From: G963708325 sp963708325
GTDB taxonomy: Bacteria > Actinomycetota > Thermoleophilia > Solirubrobacterales > 70-9
Direction: 5' to 3'
DNA length: 64,000 bases
NCBI GenBank assembly: GCA_963708325.1
Contig: OY970203.1
Coordinates: 1,612,001-1,676,000 of the forward strand
Below, in pieces: positions 42,032-51,335 of this stretch. The notes under the pieces are model-generated. The model did not search any database. It had not been told where the DNA came from and saw only the letters and a list, made by a program, of their open reading frames with translations. Position 1 is the first letter of the stretch, and every line of letters starts with the position of its first letter. The translations under genes were made by a program, and so were the position numbers.

Positions 42032-44368
42032 ATGCTCAGAGCGGCGGAGAGCTGGTCGACGCAGCAGCTGGCGGAGTTCTCCGCGCTGGTCGCCTCCTTC
42101 TCGGATCGCCAGTCCGCCGCGCGGGGCGCGATCGAGCGCGCCGCCGAGGCGCTCGAGGCCGAGGTGGCGGCGCTGGTCGGCGAGGACGGCGTGGAGGCCT
42201 GCCTCGGCTTCCCGCTCGGGGCCGCGCCCGAGCAGGAGCTGATCGACGTCGCTGGGGAGCGTTCGAAGCGGATCGAGATCGAGGGCCTCGGCAGCTGCGC
42301 CGCCGCGGCGGTGGCGGCGGGCAGCGGAAGGCTTGTCGTCGCCCGCTTCGGCGAGGCGCGGTTCAGCCAGGAGGAGTCCGATCTGCTGCGCGGGATGGGC
42401 CGGGTGCTCGCGCTGACGCTACGCAACATCGAGCTGTTCGACGACGAGCGCCGGCTGCGCGAGCGCAGCGAGAGCCAGGCGGCGGAGAACGCCAAGCTGC
42501 TCGCATCGCTGCGGGAGCGCCAGGCGCTGCTCGAGCGGCTGGCCAATCTGCAGCGTTCGATCGTGCGGCGGACCGACCTGCGCGAGGTGCTCGACTCGAT
42601 CGTGGACGGCGCCAGGGAGCTGATGGGGGAGGAGATCGTCGCGCTCCGCCTGGTCGACGCCGACGATCCCGAGCGGACGGTGATGGTGTCGTCGCGGGGT
42701 CTCAGCCCGAAGGTCCTCGACGCGGTGCGCCGGATGCCGATCGGCACGGGCTGCAGCGGTCGAGCGATCGCGGAGGAGCGCATGGTCGTGATGGAGGACT
42801 ATCCGAACGCGCCGGGCGCGATCGCCGACTACGCCGAGGAGGACATCACCGCCTCGATGGCGGCGCCGGTGTACGAGAGCGGCGCCGCCGCGGGAGCGCT
42901 GGTGGTCTCCTCCCGGCGGCCGCGGCGGACCTTCAGCCAGGTCGAGCGCGAGATGCTGACCAGCTTCGCCGAGCACGCCAGCCTCGCCCTGAACGACGCC
43001 AGGGCCGTCGAGGCGGCTATGCAGCAGGCGTTCCACGACTCGCTCACGGGCCTGCCCAACCGCGCCCGCTTCCTCGATTGCCTCGAGGCGGCCGTGCGCG
43101 ACCACCGCCGCGCGACGGTCGCCGTGCTGTTCGCCGACCTGGACGGCTTCAAGACGGTCAACGACAGCCTCGGGCACGCCGCCGGCGACGAGCTGCTCGT
43201 CGCGGTGGCGCGGCGGCTGACGCGCTGCGTGCGGCCCTCCGACACGGCGGCGCGCTTCGGCGGCGACGAGTTCGCGATCCTGCTGGAGCGGATCCACGGG
43301 CCCGCGGACGCGATCCAGGCGGCCCGCCGCATCCTCGACGCCCTCGACGCGCCCTTCGAGATCCGCGGGCGGGAGGTGTTCGTGGACGCCAGCATCGGCA
43401 TCGCCACGGGGCGCGGCGAGCCCGACCACCTCCTCCGCAACGCCGACCTTGCGATGTACAAGGCAAAGAGCCGCGGCAAGGGCCGCCACGAGCTCTTCGA
43501 GCCCGGCATGCACGCCGAGATGGTCGAGCGGATGGAGCTGGAGGGCGACCTCAAGCGTGCCGTCGAGCGCAGCGAGCTGGTCCTGCACTACCAGCCGATC
43601 CTCAACCTGCGAACCGGCGAGGTCGTCGGCGCAGAGGCGCTCGTGCGCTGGGAGCATCCGCGGCGCGGCCTGGTGATGCCCGCCGACTTCCTCGGGATCG
43701 CCGAGGAGACCGGCCAGATCCTCTCGATCGGGCGCATGGTGATGGCCGAGGCGTGCCGCCAGGGAGCGCTGTGGCGCGCCCGCTATCCCGGCTACACCGA
43801 CTTCGCGATCGCCGTGAACATCTCCGGGATCCAGCTCCAGCAGCAGGAGCTGGTCGAGGAGGTGCGCACCGCGCTGCGCTCCTCCGGCCTCGATCCGGCG
43901 AGCCTCGTGCTCGAGATCACCGAGACCGTGCTGATGGACGACACCGAGGTCAACGTCGATCGCCTGCGCGAGCTGAAGGGGCTGGGCGTGCGGATCGCCG
44001 TGGACGACTTCGGCACCGGCTACTCGTCGCTTCAGTACCTGCAGCGCTTCCCGATCGACATCCTCAAGATCGCGAAGTCGTTCGTCGACGGGCTCGGCAG
44101 CTCGGCCGAGGAGCCCGCCGTGGCACGCGCGATCATCGACCTCGGCGAGAGCCTCGACCTGGCGGTGGTCGCCGAGGGAATCGAGCTGGACGAGCAGCCG
44201 CCCCGCCTGATGGAGCTGGGCTGCGAGATCGGACAGGGCTTCCTCTTCGCGCGCCCGCTGCGGGCCGAGGACATGGATTCGCTGATGCTCGAGCGCGGCC
44301 TGTTCGCCACAGGGCGCGAGGGCGAGGCGGCGAATCCCTCGCTGGGGCCGCTGACCGAGAGCGGATAG
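42032..44368 (+). CDS. cyclic-di-GMP enzyme: GAF-GAF-GGDEF-EAL
   Basis: 778 residues. An N-terminal degenerate GAF-like sensor (~1-130), a coiled coil (ERSESQAAENAKLLASLRER), a second GAF domain (DLREVLDSIVDGARELMGEE to ~residue 330), a GGDEF domain with intact RFGGDEFAILLER, and an EAL domain with intact GAEALVRWEHP, EITETVLMDD and AVDDFGTGYSSLQYL. Both active-site sets look complete, so it may make and break cyclic-di-GMP, with GAF or FIST input deciding. Follows the FIST gene closely and is probably co-transcribed. Confidence 0.93.
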   Translation: MLRAAESWSTQQLAEFSALVASFSDRQSAARGAIERAAEALEAEVAALVGEDGVEACLGFPLGAAPEQELIDVAGERSKRIEIEGLGSCAAAAVAAGSGRLVVARFGEARFSQEESDLLRGMGRVLALTLRNIELFDDERRLRERSESQAAENAKLLASLRERQALLERLANLQRSIVRRTDLREVLDSIVDGARELMGEEIVALRLVDADDPERTVMVSSRGLSPKVLDAVRRMPIGTGCSGRAIAEERMVVMEDYPNAPGAIADYAEEDITASMAAPVYESGAAAGALVVSSRRPRRTFSQVEREMLTSFAEHASLALNDARAVEAAMQQAFHDSLTGLPNRARFLDCLEAAVRDHRRATVAVLFADLDGFKTVNDSLGHAAGDELLVAVARRLTRCVRPSDTAARFGGDEFAILLERIHGPADAIQAARRILDALDAPFEIRGREVFVDASIGIATGRGEPDHLLRNADLAMYKAKSRGKGRHELFEPGMHAEMVERMELEGDLKRAVERSELVLHYQPILNLRTGEVVGAEALVRWEHPRRGLVMPADFLGIAEETGQILSIGRMVMAEACRQGALWRARYPGYTDFAIAVNISGIQLQQQELVEEVRTALRSSGLDPASLVLEITETVLMDDTEVNVDRLRELKGLGVRIAVDDFGTGYSSLQYLQRFPIDILKIAKSFVDGLGSSAEEPAVARAIIDLGESLDLAVVAEGIELDEQPPRLMELGCEIGQGFLFARPLRAEDMDSLMLERGLFATGREGEAANPSLGPLTESG

Positions 44369-44374
44369 GCCGCT

Positions 44375-45214
44375 TCAGGCGGCGATCCGGGTGCGCAGCT
44401 CGCCGAGCGTGGGCGAGCGCACGACGACCTCGTCGCCGGGCTTGAGCCAGATCTGCGGGTCGCGCACGCTGCCGACCCCCGAGGGCGTCCCGGTGGCGAC
44501 GATGTCGCCGGGCTCCAGGGTCATCAGCGTGGAGAGGTGGGAGACGAGCTGCGCCACGCCGAAGATCAGGTCGGACGTCGACGCCGACTGCATCGTCTCG
44601 CCGTTCAGGTCGAGGGCGAGCTCGATCGCGTCGGGCGGGCCCGCCTCGTCGGCCGTGACGAGCGCCGGCCCGCAGGGGGCCGAGCCGTCGAACACCTTGC
44701 CCGGCATCCACTGCGGGGTGGCGAATTGCAGGTCGCGCGCCGAGAGGTCGTTGAGCAGTGTGTAGCCGGCCACGCATTTCAGCGCCTCCGCCTCCGGCAC
44801 GGCGGCGCAGCGCCTGCCGATCACGAAGGCGACCTCGGCCTCGTAGTCCACCCTGCCGCTGGCCGCCGGCAGCGGCACGGAGGTGCCGGGGGCCGCGAGG
44901 GCGTTTCGGAACTTGGCGAAGAACGTCGGCGCCTGCGGCGGCTCGATCCCCGCCTCGGCCGCATGCGAGCGGTAGTTCAGCCCGACGCAGACGATCTTGT
45001 CGGGGTCGGGCACGGGCGGCAGCAGCTCCACCTCGGCGAGCGGGCGCTCCTCGCCATCGGCGCCGGCGAGGGCCTCGAGCAGGTCTCCGGCGAGGATCCG
45101 GCGCACGCTCTCGCCTTCGCTTCTGCCGAGCATCTCGGCCGCGTCGACAACGCGGTCGCCGCGCAGCAGGCCGGCGCGCGGGCCGTCCTCGCCGCGGTAC
45201 GTGACCAGTCGCAT
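44375..45214 (-). CDS. fumarylacetoacetate hydrolase-family protein
   Basis: 279 residues. The N-terminal ~60 residues are the small FAH cap (MRLVTYRGEDGPRAGLLRGD). The catalytic domain has CVGLNYRSHAAEAG, metal ligands in GRVDYEAEVAFVIG and LLNDLSARDLQF, and VATGTPSGVGS. Likely fumarylpyruvate hydrolase, isomerase/decarboxylase or ureidoglycolate-lyase type activity on oxo-acids; substrate unresolved. Start ATG 45214. Convergent with the GGDEF-EAL gene, six bases apart. Confidence 0.85.
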   Translation of the reverse strand: MRLVTYRGEDGPRAGLLRGDRVVDAAEMLGRSEGESVRRILAGDLLEALAGADGEERPLAEVELLPPVPDPDKIVCVGLNYRSHAAEAGIEPPQAPTFFAKFRNALAAPGTSVPLPAASGRVDYEAEVAFVIGRRCAAVPEAEALKCVAGYTLLNDLSARDLQFATPQWMPGKVFDGSAPCGPALVTADEAGPPDAIELALDLNGETMQSASTSDLIFGVAQLVSHLSTLMTLEPGDIVATGTPSGVGSVRDPQIWLKPGDEVVVRSPTLGELRTRIAA

Positions 45215-45392
45215 CGCGGCCCGCAGCCTACATGGGGCCGCCCGGTTCGCTACCTTGCCGGGCGACAAGAGGCCGGTCGGCCTCGGCGCGTCGGGTTTCG
45301 ATGCTCGGATTCGACCGTCCAAAGGACAGTTGTGTGAAGGATTCGGTGCCCCGCACCTCCTCGCGCAGCACGATCGAGCCGAGGAGGCATCG

Positions 45393-45602
45393 ATGGCAGA
45401 AGGCACCGTCAAGTGGTTCAGCGCCGAGAAGGGCTACGGGTTCATCACGCCCGACGAGGGCGGCAAGGACCTGTTCGTCCATTTCTCGGAGATCAGCGGC
45501 GAGGGCTACCGCTCGCTGAACGACGGCGCCCGCGTCACCTACGAGCCCGACGAGGGCCCGAAGGGACCCGTGGCGACGAAGGTCCAGGAGGTCGCCGGCT
45601 AG
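45393..45602 (+). CDS. cold-shock protein (CspA family)
   Basis: 69-residue single cold-shock domain with RNP1 KGYGFI and RNP2 DLFVHF, a nucleic-acid chaperone. GAGGAGG precedes the ATG at 45393. About 180 bp of upstream sequence separates it from the divergent FAH gene and probably includes a structured 5' leader, as is common for csp mRNAs. A strong hairpin follows at 45651-45675. Confidence 0.95.
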   Translation: MAEGTVKWFSAEKGYGFITPDEGGKDLFVHFSEISGEGYRSLNDGARVTYEPDEGPKGPVATKVQEVAG

Positions 45603-45650
45603 TTCGGCACGGCGATCTCCCGTATCCCGGCTGCTAGCTGGGATAATCGC

Positions 45651-45675
45651 GAGGCGGGCCCAACGGGTCCGCCTC
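45651..45675 (+). terminator. hairpin terminator after the cold-shock gene
   Basis: 11-bp stem (GAGGCGGGCCC/GGGTCCGCCTC, one G-U) with an AAC loop followed by TTGCG, 48 bases past the stop codon and 10 bases before tRNA-Asp. A GATAAT at 45642-45647 just upstream may instead be the -10 for the tRNA. Confidence 0.6.
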
Positions 45676-45685
45676 TTGCGTCCCC

Positions 45686-45759
<74 letters not shown>

Positions 45760-45819
45760 TTCACATGTCCCTGCTCCCCGGGGTTGGTCCCGTCGCCGGC
45801 GTAGTAGGGTCGCGGGCCC

Positions 45820-46623
45820 ATCTTCTTTCGGCTCACCAGCCTCGAGCTTGCCCTCCTCCTGTTCGGGCTGATTCTCGGCGCGACCGGCCTCGGGGTTTTC
45901 CTGGGCCACCGGGTTCGGCACCTGGCCGAGAGTCTCAGCGAGCCGTTCGGGATCCTGCAGGCAGCGCTGCTCGGCGTCGTCGGGCTGCTCCTCGCCTTCG
46001 GCCTTTCGCTGGCGGTCTCGCGCTACGAGGATCGCCGCTCGACGATCGTCACCGAGGCCAACGCAATCGGCACTACGTACCTGCGGGCTCAGACTCTCGC
46101 CGAGCCGATTCGCAGCCGCTCGCTCGAGCTGCTCGTCCGCTACACGCGAAGCGCGATCCACCTGTCGGACCGCGTGCCGGGAAGCGCCGAGGAGGATGAA
46201 GCCGCCGCGCTCGAGGAGCGGATCCAGCGCCGGCTCTGGGCTCTGGCGGGAGAGGCTCTCGAGATGGCGCCTACGGCCAGCGCGCCACGCCTCTACGTCG
46301 AGACGCTGAACGAGATGATCGATGCGCAGGCGGCGCGCGGAGCCGCCCTCAATAATCGGGTTCCGATCGCCGTCCTGGTGCTCGAGGTGATCGGCTCCGC
46401 ACTCGCCCTGGGGCTGCTTGCGGCCTATCTGGCGATCGTCGGCAGGGGCGTGGTCGCGGTCCTGCTCGCATCGGTGCTCGTCGCGTTCCTCCTCCTGGTC
46501 ACCGTCGACCTCGATCGCCCGACGCGGGGAATGATCCACATCCCCGACACCGTGCTGAGGGACCAGCTGAAGTCCATGACAAAACCGCCCGCGGCCGCGG
46601 CCCCCCGCGTCCCATCGCGCTGA
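45820..46623 (+). CDS. DUF4239-like membrane protein, apparently without a standard start codon
   Basis: Open frame 45808-46623. It has two N-terminal transmembrane helices (LELALLLFGLILGATGLGVFL and ILQAALLGVVGLLLAFGLSLAV), a cytoplasmic helical domain (EANAIGTTYLRAQTLAEPIRSRSLELLVRYT) and two C-terminal helices, the layout of DUF4239/bestrophin-like proteins. The natural N-terminus (xFFRLTSLELALLL) would begin at 45820, where the codon is ATC. No ATG/GTG/TTG occurs in frame until 46174, far too late. TAGGGT at 45805-45810 could be a -10 for a leaderless message. An ATC start, or a base error for ATG, is the simplest explanation. Confidence 0.7.
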   Translation: MFFRLTSLELALLLFGLILGATGLGVFLGHRVRHLAESLSEPFGILQAALLGVVGLLLAFGLSLAVSRYEDRRSTIVTEANAIGTTYLRAQTLAEPIRSRSLELLVRYTRSAIHLSDRVPGSAEEDEAAALEERIQRRLWALAGEALEMAPTASAPRLYVETLNEMIDAQAARGAALNNRVPIAVLVLEVIGSALALGLLAAYLAIVGRGVVAVLLASVLVAFLLLVTVDLDRPTRGMIHIPDTVLRDQLKSMTKPPAAAAPRVPSR

Positions 46624-46679
46624 GCCCTACGCCCACCCCGTTTGCCGTCACCGAAGCCGAAGACGCCCTGACGCCGGCC

Positions 46680-47213
46680 CTACAGCGCCCCGCCGGCGGC
46701 CGGCGGGGCGGTGGGGTCGTCGCCCTGGGCGCCGAGCCCCTGACGGGCCAGGTACTCCTCGCCGTGCAGCGGATCGTCCTTGGCGCGCTCGACGATCGCC
46801 AGCAGGTCGGTCATCGTCTTCACCTCTTCGACCTGCTCCTTGACGAACCACTGCATGAACTGCTCGCCCTGGAAGTCGCCGGACTCGCGGGCGAGCCGGA
46901 AGAGGTCGTTGATCTCGTCGGTGACGGTGCGCTCCTGCGCGAGCGCCATCGAGACGGGGGCGACGATGTCGGCAAAGCCGGTCTCCGGAGCGTCGATCCC
47001 GGGGATCCGCACCTCCTGGCCCGTGTCGAGCAGGTACTGGACCATCATCATCGCGTGGTTTCGCTCCTCGACCCCCTGGCGGTAGAAGAACGAGGCGAGC
47101 TGCGGCAGGGTCTCGTCGTCGTACCACACGGCCGCGGCGATGTACTGCTGCGAGGCGGCGAACTCGTTGGCGATCTGCTTGTTGACGGCGTCGGCGAAGC
47201 TCGTGTCGGCCAT
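46680..47213 (-). CDS. non-haem ferritin
   Basis: Iron-storage four-helix bundle protein, 177 residues. Ferroxidase-site residues appear in the expected order: Glu in IANEFAASQQY, Glu and His in GVEERNHAMMM, Glu in LAQERTVTDEI and Glu in VKEQVEEVKTM. A haem-binding methionine typical of bacterioferritin is not evident. C-terminal tail is Gly/Ala/Pro-rich. A single-gene transcript. Confidence 0.9.
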   Translation of the reverse strand: MADTSFADAVNKQIANEFAASQQYIAAAVWYDDETLPQLASFFYRQGVEERNHAMMMVQYLLDTGQEVRIPGIDAPETGFADIVAPVSMALAQERTVTDEINDLFRLARESGDFQGEQFMQWFVKEQVEEVKTMTDLLAIVERAKDDPLHGEEYLARQGLGAQGDDPTAPPAAGGAL

Positions 47214-47260
47214 GGCTTCTCCTCGGGTCAGACGGACCGGTAAGGGGACCGCAGGCTACT

Positions 47261-48325
47261 TCACTCGGTCCAGTGAAATCCCGTGGGCGCGATCCGCGGC
47301 TCGAGCGGGCTCGATGGCAGCCCGGGGGGCGGCTCGGCGTGGTTGTAGCCCGAGGGTGCGGTGTCGTTCGGGGTGTCGGGATGGAACAGCGAGGCCAGGT
47401 ACTGGATCTGGCCGCGGCCAGCCCCCAGCTCCCACTGGCCGCCGCCGTAGGCGCCGATCCCGTTGGCCTCGCAGTGGTCGTAGGCGTCGAAGAGGCTGCG
47501 CACGCCGCCCAGCCGCGACGGCTTGAGGTTGACCATGCGCGGCTTCCAGGGTTGGTCCTCGATGTCGGCGACCGAGTGGATTGGCGCGTCCCAGGTGATC
47601 CGGTCGCGCTCGGGCTCGAGGATCGGCCGCGTCTCGTCGTTGACGTCGGGGTCCTCGATCCAGGCGTCGGGGAAGGCCGAGAGCACCATTCGGTACAGCT
47701 CGGGGTCCGTCTCGACGTCCACGGGGGTGCCCCTGTAGAAGCCCTTCAGGTCGAGCGAGTCCACGGCGCTCGTCGCCACCAGCTCGTCCACCAGCTCCTG
47801 GGTCCAGTCGTTGGTCGGGTCCAGCTTGAAGCGGAGCGTCGGGTAGGCGTCGAGCTTTCGGCGCAGCGGCTCGATCGAGGAGCGCCCCTCGGTCCCGTGG
47901 GAGGTCAGCCGCATCGAGACGACAAAGTTCACGGGGCGCGGCTCGCGCCCGACGGTCGCGGCCAAAGTCTCGCCGGCCTGGCGCAGGGCGAGGTCGAGGG
48001 CGGCGCTCTCGAACGCCCAGCGCCTGTACAGGCGGGAGACGTCGCGGATCGGCTCCGACGGGAACAGGTCGAGCGAGCCGACCAGATCGCAGAGCTCGCC
48101 GAGGGTGGCGGCACCCGTGAGGTCCTGCGTCGCCCCGGCGTCCTGCAGCGCGACGTGGTCGAGGGCGTCGTAGCTGACGTCCTCGCCGACTCCCTCCTCG
48201 CCGGCGCCGCGCAGCTTGATCAGCGTCGTCAGCCGCTCGAATCCCGGCACCTGGTACTCGAGGCCGTCGAGCTCGTACGACTCGACTCGAAGTGGGAGGT
48301 CGGCGACTTTCTCGTAGGTACTCAT
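47261..48325 (-). CDS. enolase-superfamily (MR/MLE-like) protein
   Basis: 354 residues. The alpha/beta N-terminal cap is followed by a modified TIM barrel with TLRFKLDPTND (KxD-type position), DSLDLKGFYRGTPVD, DAWIEDPDVN, RITWDAPIHSVADI and MVNLKPSRLGG, then GGGQWELGAGRGQIQYLASLFHP. The order of Lys/Asp/Glu residues follows o-succinylbenzoate-synthase/muconate-cycloisomerase relatives, but the metal-ligand triad is not completely clear, so the reaction is unknown. ATG 48325 is preferred to an ATG 48 bases upstream. Confidence 0.72.
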   Translation of the reverse strand: MSTYEKVADLPLRVESYELDGLEYQVPGFERLTTLIKLRGAGEEGVGEDVSYDALDHVALQDAGATQDLTGAATLGELCDLVGSLDLFPSEPIRDVSRLYRRWAFESAALDLALRQAGETLAATVGREPRPVNFVVSMRLTSHGTEGRSSIEPLRRKLDAYPTLRFKLDPTNDWTQELVDELVATSAVDSLDLKGFYRGTPVDVETDPELYRMVLSAFPDAWIEDPDVNDETRPILEPERDRITWDAPIHSVADIEDQPWKPRMVNLKPSRLGGVRSLFDAYDHCEANGIGAYGGGQWELGAGRGQIQYLASLFHPDTPNDTAPSGYNHAEPPPGLPSSPLEPRIAPTGFHWTE

Positions 48326-48402
48326 CGTGGCTCGGCGGTGGATCGCGGCGATCCGTTGCGGATATCGTGACATCGCCCGCGATCCGGAGGATGGAGGAGA
48401 GA

Positions 48403-49062
48403 ATGGCTGATGGCGAACTGAAGGCCTTGGGACTGAACTGCACGCTGAAGAAGTCGCCCGAGCGCTCCCACACCGAGGCCCTGATGGGCCGCGTGATGGA
48501 CCTGCTCGGAGACCACGGCGTCGAGACCGAGATCATCCGCCCGGTCGACTACGCGATCGCCTTCGGAGTGACCTCGGACGAGGGCGACGGCGACGAGTGG
48601 CCGCAGGTGCTGGAGAAGGTCAAGGCCGCCGACATCCTGCTGATGGGGATGTCGATCTGGTTCGGGCACCGCTCGAGCATCGCCCAGATGGTCATCGAGC
48701 GGCTCGACGGCACCTACGAGGAGCGCAACGAGGCCGGCCAGTACCCGCTCTACAACAAGGTGGCCGGGGTCGTCGTCACCGGCAACGAGGACGGCGCCCA
48801 CGCCTGCGCCGAGTCGACCCTGTTCAACATGACCCACCTCGGCTGCACCGTGCCGCCCAACGCCGACACCTACTGGGTCGGCGACGCCGGTCCCGGGCCC
48901 TCGTACCTGGACGCGGGCGGGCCCGACCACGCCTACACGCAGCGGACCAGCTCGTGGTGCGCCCACAACCTGCTGCACATGGCGCGGATCCTGAAGGCGA
49001 ATCCGATCCCCGCCGAGGGCAACACGCTGGAGGGCGACGAGGACCCGTGCCACGGGGGCTGA
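48403..49062 (+). CDS. NADPH-dependent FMN reductase / flavodoxin-fold protein
   Basis: 219 residues. The FMN phosphate loop is in LGLNCTLKKSPERSHTEALM, then ADILLMGMSIWFGHRSSIAQMVIERLDG and KVAGVVVTGNEDGAHACAESTLFNMTHLGCTVPP, typical of Isf/WrbA-like flavodoxin-fold reductases. GGAGGAG precedes ATG 48403. Divergent from the enolase-superfamily gene, ~77 bp apart. Substrate unknown. Confidence 0.85.
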   Translation: MADGELKALGLNCTLKKSPERSHTEALMGRVMDLLGDHGVETEIIRPVDYAIAFGVTSDEGDGDEWPQVLEKVKAADILLMGMSIWFGHRSSIAQMVIERLDGTYEERNEAGQYPLYNKVAGVVVTGNEDGAHACAESTLFNMTHLGCTVPPNADTYWVGDAGPGPSYLDAGGPDHAYTQRTSSWCAHNLLHMARILKANPIPAEGNTLEGDEDPCHGG

Positions 49063-49144
49063 GGCGCTTCGGGACGAATGGCCACGGATCCGCCGGGCGA
49101 TGGCATAGGCTCGCGCCGCTCGCTCCCCGAGGAAAGGACCTGCC

Positions 49145-49783
49145 ATGAAGCGTTGGGCACCGCTCACCGGCGTCGCGTTCGTCGCCCTGCTGGTCGCCGC
49201 CTTCGCCGTCGGTGGCAGCACTCCCGACGGCAGCGACAGCGCGCAGAAGATCTCGTCGTTCTACAACGACCACGACTCCAAGGAATTGTTCTCGGCGATC
49301 CTGCTCGTGTACGGCACGGTCTTCTTCCTCTTCTTCCTCGCCGTCCTGCGCGCCGACCTGCGCCGCACCGACGCCACGGGGGTGCTGTCGGGAGCCGCGT
49401 TCGCCGGCGGCGTCCTGTTCGCCGTCGGCGGATTGCTGTTCGCGGGGCTCACGTTCACGCTCGCCGACCTCGCCGACAAGCTCGACCCCACGGCGATGCA
49501 GGCCATCAATGGGCTCAACGCCGACATGTTTCCCGTCCTCGCCGCCGGCAGCGCGGTCTTCCTGATCGCCACCGGCATCGCCACGGTGCGCGGCGGCTTC
49601 CTTCCCACCTGGTTGGGCTGGGTGGGGATCGTCATCGGGATCGTGGCGATCACCCCGCTGGGGTTCTTCGGCTTCCTCGCCAGCATGCTGTGGGTGCTGG
49701 TCGTGTCGATCGTGATGGCGACCCGGGATGCGCCGGGAGCCGCAGGCGCCGCGGCGCCGCCGCCCGCATCGGCGCCGGGCTAG
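49145..49783 (+). CDS. four-helix membrane protein, copy A (DUF4386-like)
   Basis: 212 residues with an N-terminal anchor helix, an extracellular loop (PDGSDSAQKISSFYNDHDS) and helices at ~50-70, ~85-110, ~130-155 and ~165-190. Characteristic pieces are AGGVLFAVGGLLFAGLTF, LNADMFPVLAAGSAVFL and LPTWLGWVGIVIGIVAITPLGF. A shorter paralogue is at 51336; the antiporter gene lies between, with which this gene overlaps by 4 bp at the stop codons. Function unknown. Confidence 0.78.
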   Translation: MKRWAPLTGVAFVALLVAAFAVGGSTPDGSDSAQKISSFYNDHDSKELFSAILLVYGTVFFLFFLAVLRADLRRTDATGVLSGAAFAGGVLFAVGGLLFAGLTFTLADLADKLDPTAMQAINGLNADMFPVLAAGSAVFLIATGIATVRGGFLPTWLGWVGIVIGIVAITPLGFFGFLASMLWVLVVSIVMATRDAPGAAGAAAPPPASAPG

Positions 49784-51243
49784 GGCGACCGGCCCCGCCA
49801 GCGCTCGATCAGCTCCGGGAAGGCGCCCGCCGCCTCCTCGCGGACGAGGATGTGGAGGCTGTCGCCCGCCTCCACGCGGGTCGATCCGCGCGGCGGGATC
49901 GCCTTTTCGCCGCGCACGATCACGTTGATCACGGCCTCGCGGGGAAGGCCGAGATCGCGTACGAGGCTGCCGACGATCGCGTCGCCGGGCCGGATCGGGT
50001 ACTCGACCACCTCGGCTCCAAGGCCGCGGATCGTCCCGGTCTCCGCCAGCGGCCTCGGCAGGGCCGGTTCGGCGGTGGTCACTCCGAGCCGCCGCGCGAC
50101 CGGCTCGAAGCTGGTGCCCTGGACCACCGTGGAGACGATCACGGCGAAGAAGACGATGTTGAAGAAGTCCAGGCTGTGCGGGACGCCCGAGATCACCGGA
50201 AACGTCGCCAGCACGACCGGGACGGCGCCCCGCAGCCCGGCCCAACCGAGGGTGAGCCGCTCGGTGGCGCTGAAGGGGGCGAAGGCGGTCGCCAGGGCCG
50301 CCGACGCCGGCCGGGCGACCACCGCCAGCACGAGCGCGAGGAGCGTCCCCTCGATCGCGACGTCGCCGAGCTGGCTGGGGAAGACGAGCAGCCCGAGCGT
50401 GAGGAACAGGGCGAGCTGCGCCACCCAGGCGAGCCCGTCGTGGAAGGCGGTCACGGTGCGCTTGGCCGGGATCGGCACCGAGCCCAGCACGAGCCCGGCG
50501 AGGTAGACGGCGAGGAAGCCCGAGCCGTGCAGGACCGCCGCCGTGCCGAAGGCGAGCGCCGCGATCGTCAGGGACAGCACCGGGTAGAGCCCGGGCGTCT
50601 CGAGGCGCAGGCGTCGAAACGCCTGCAGGCCCAGCCAGCCGACGAGCAGCCCCGCCGCCAGGCCGATCGATACCTCGCGCCCGAACAGCAGGGCCATGTC
50701 CCCGAGCCCGTAGCCAGGCCTCTGGATCCAGTCGATGAAGCCGACCACGAGCAGCACCGCGACGGGGTCGTTGAGGCCGGCTTCCCCCTCCAGGGTGCGC
50801 GCCAGCCTTCGCCGCAGCGTGGAGCCGCGCAGGACGGCGAAGATCGCGGCGGCGTCGGTTGCGGCGAGCACCGATCCGAGCAGAAGCCCCTCCAGGGTGG
50901 AGTAGTCGAACAGGGCCGATGCCGCCAGCCCGGCGATCACGGCGGTCGCGATCGTGCCGAGGACGGCGAGGCTGATCGAGACCCCGAGCACGGGACGGAT
51001 CTCGGGCAGGCCGGCGGCGAGCCCGCCCTCGAACAGGATCAGGGCAAGCGCCACGACGCCGACGGCGCGCGCGACCTCGTAGTCGGAGAAGTTGATCCAG
51101 CCGAGGCCGTCGGACCCGACCGCCATGCCGATGCCGAGGAACAGGACGAGCCCGGGGATCCGCAGGCGGCTGGCAACGAGCGAGACCAGCAGCGCCGCGG
51201 CCATCAGCGCCCCGGCCACCAGGATTGCGACGGAATAGCTCAC
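49780..51243 (-). CDS. CPA1 K+/H+ (or Na+/H+) antiporter with TrkA-C domain
   Basis: 487 residues. Twelve or so hydrophobic helices with CPA1 landmarks: FEGGLAAGLPEIRP, GSVLAATDAAAIFAVLRG and the double-acid-type EGEAGLNDPVAVLLV, followed by GWAGLRGAVPVVLA. The last ~90 residues (VEYPIRPGDAIVGSLVRDLGLP to DSLHILVREE) form a cytoplasmic TrkA-C/RCK domain as in NhaP2/CvrA. Start GTG 51243. Divergent from copy B of the small membrane protein. Confidence 0.9.
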   Translation of the reverse strand: MSYSVAILVAGALMAAALLVSLVASRLRIPGLVLFLGIGMAVGSDGLGWINFSDYEVARAVGVVALALILFEGGLAAGLPEIRPVLGVSISLAVLGTIATAVIAGLAASALFDYSTLEGLLLGSVLAATDAAAIFAVLRGSTLRRRLARTLEGEAGLNDPVAVLLVVGFIDWIQRPGYGLGDMALLFGREVSIGLAAGLLVGWLGLQAFRRLRLETPGLYPVLSLTIAALAFGTAAVLHGSGFLAVYLAGLVLGSVPIPAKRTVTAFHDGLAWVAQLALFLTLGLLVFPSQLGDVAIEGTLLALVLAVVARPASAALATAFAPFSATERLTLGWAGLRGAVPVVLATFPVISGVPHSLDFFNIVFFAVIVSTVVQGTSFEPVARRLGVTTAEPALPRPLAETGTIRGLGAEVVEYPIRPGDAIVGSLVRDLGLPREAVINVIVRGEKAIPPRGSTRVEAGDSLHILVREEAAGAFPELIERWRGRSP

Positions 51244-51335
51244 GCGGCAACGATGCCAGGGGGGCGGCCGCCATGTATGCAGAAGCCGAGGCCGCTATAG
51301 GATCGCCGCGCCGAGTAGACCGAGAGGAGGCCGAA

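Noticed and set aside
44997..45602. 201-codon frame containing the cold-shock protein
   Set aside because: The upstream part is antisense to the FAH gene; the GAGGAGG-preceded ATG at 45393 gives the exact CspA length.
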